A stretch of DNA of 9,657 nucleotides. It comes from Micrococcaceae bacterium UBA6021 (GTDB lineage: Bacteria; Actinomycetota; Actinomycetes; Actinomycetales; Micrococcaceae). This document shows positions 8,721-9,657 of this stretch, piece after piece. The notes beneath the pieces were generated by a model. It saw only the letters and a program-made list of their open reading frames with translations, made no database searches and was not told where the DNA came from. The DNA lies in NCBI GenBank assembly GCA_002427975.1, contig DIZT01000145.1, forward strand, positions 3,110 to 12,766, given 5' to 3'. A program made the translations under genes and the position numbers. Position 1 is the stretch's first letter, and each line of letters begins with the position of its first letter.

Positions 8721-9657
8721 GTGAACACTGTTCCAAACGAAGGCGGGGTCCTGGGTCCCGCGGCCAGGGAAGCATCGATCGCCCGGCTCAGAGCCACCTC
8801 AGAGCCGGGCAACGAACTGGACATCCTGATCGTCGGCGGCGGCATCGTGGGCACGGGCGCGGCCCTGGATGCCGTGACGCGCGGCCTCAGCGTGGGGATC
8901 GTGGAGGCCAGCGACTGGGCGGCCGGCACGTCGTCACGTTCATCCAAGCTGATCCACGGTGGCCTGCGCTACCTGGAGATGCTGGATTTCGGGCTGGTCA
9001 AGGAAGCGTTGCACGAGCGTGGCCTGATTCTTTCGGTCCTGGCCCCGCACCTGGCACGGCCCGTGCCGTTCCTGTACCCGCTGACCAAACCGTTCCTGGA
9101 GCGGCCTTATGTGGGCGCCGGGATCGCCCTCTATGACGCCATGTCCATTACCGGCGGGCACAGCCGGGGCGTGCCGTTCCACAAACACCTCACCCGGCGT
9201 GGCACCCTCAGGGCCGCCCCGAGCCTGAAAAAGGATGCCTTTGTGGGCTCCATCCGCTATTACGACGGCCAGGTGGACGACGCCAAGTACGTGGCCAACC
9301 TGATCCGGACGGCGGCCCACTACGGCGCCCATGCGGTGAACCAGATGGCGGTGGTGGATTTCCTCCGCGAAGGCGAACGCGTGGTCGGCGCCAAAGTTGT
9401 CAACCACGAAGACGGTTCGCAGTTCAACATCAGGGCCAAACAGGTCATCAACGCCACCGGGGTGTGGACTGATGAAACCCAGGCCATGGTCACTGACCGC
9501 GGCCAGCTGAAGGTCCGGGCGTCCAAGGGCATCCACCTGGTGGTGCCCCGCGACCGCTTCCAGTCCACCGTGGGGCTGATCCTGCGCACCGAAAAATCCG
9601 TGCTGTTCGTCATCCCGTGGGGCCGGCACTGGATCATCGGCACCACCGACACCGACT
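8721..9657 (+). CDS. glpD: FAD-dependent sn-glycerol-3-phosphate dehydrogenase (3' truncated)
   Basis: Oxidises sn-glycerol-3-phosphate to dihydroxyacetone phosphate at the membrane, passing electrons through FAD to the quinone pool; needed for growth on glycerol and for phospholipid glycerol turnover. 312 codons are present out of roughly 560-580 usual for the family; the frame is open at the window end. Start GTG 8721 has a strong AAGGGAGG (8707-8714) 6 nt upstream. After a roughly 33-residue N-terminal tail comes the Rossmann FAD motif DILIVGGGIVGTGAALDA (Gly39, Gly41, Gly44), ending with Glu62 in GIVEASDWAAGTSSRSSK, then KLIHGGLRYLE (76-86), all hallmark GlpD segments. Further support: YYDGQVDDAKYV, QVINATGVWTDE, SKGIHLVVPR and PWGRHWIIGTTDTD. 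Lies 124 bp after guaB3, probably under its own promoter. No glpF or glpK is visible in the window; they could follow downstream. Confidence 0.95.
   Translation, partial: MNTVPNEGGVLGPAAREASIARLRATSEPGNELDILIVGGGIVGTGAALDAVTRGLSVGIVEASDWAAGTSSRSSKLIHGGLRYLEMLDFGLVKEALHERGLILSVLAPHLARPVPFLYPLTKPFLERPYVGAGIALYDAMSITGGHSRGVPFHKHLTRRGTLRAAPSLKKDAFVGSIRYYDGQVDDAKYVANLIRTAAHYGAHAVNQMAVVDFLREGERVVGAKVVNHEDGSQFNIRAKQVINATGVWTDETQAMVTDRGQLKVRASKGIHLVVPRDRFQSTVGLILRTEKSVLFVIPWGRHWIIGTTDTD

Overview
The window is high-GC and densely coding, with frequent GTG starts and strong GC bias at third codon positions. This points to an actinobacterium. The guaB, guaB3 and glpD proteins read like those of Arthrobacter/Pseudarthrobacter-type Micrococcaceae; the genus is inferred from remembered family resemblance, not from a search.

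Left part (1-1751). The window opens inside a flavin-dependent monooxygenase-like oxidoreductase on the + strand, of which only the C-terminal two thirds is present. Its end overlaps by 32 bp the end of a convergent minus-strand gene for a DUF389 membrane protein. The DUF389 gene reads well in two frames but is broken by a single-base frameshift near 1105. A 113-bp divergent intergenic region separates it from the next gene and carries short direct repeats.

Middle (1752-4089). A full-length OafA-type membrane acyltransferase (acyltransferase-3 domain plus C-terminal SGNH domain) probably O-acylates a cell-surface polymer. A 268-bp gap follows, holding a candidate -10 box and a clear 11-bp hairpin about 50 nt before guaB.

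Right part (4090-9657). guaB (IMP dehydrogenase with two CBS domains), a fused membrane/ATPase ABC exporter and guaB3 (an IMPDH-family paralogue without CBS domains) form a tight gene string with a 5-nt gap and a 4-nt overlap, almost certainly one transcript. After 124 bp, with a possible promoter, comes glpD (FAD-dependent glycerol-3-phosphate dehydrogenase), cut by the window end.

The two IMPDH-family proteins place the operon in guanine nucleotide synthesis. The exporter between them resembles peptide (lanthipeptide-type) exporters and has no obvious place in that pathway. The GuaB3 protein lacks the catalytic cysteine and the Arg-Tyr flap dyad that GuaB retains. I see no mobile element, CRISPR array, tRNA or rRNA. 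Most of the window is ordinary chromosome; the points worth a second look are the exporter inside the gua operon, the altered GuaB3 active site, the broken DUF389 gene and the guaB leader hairpin.
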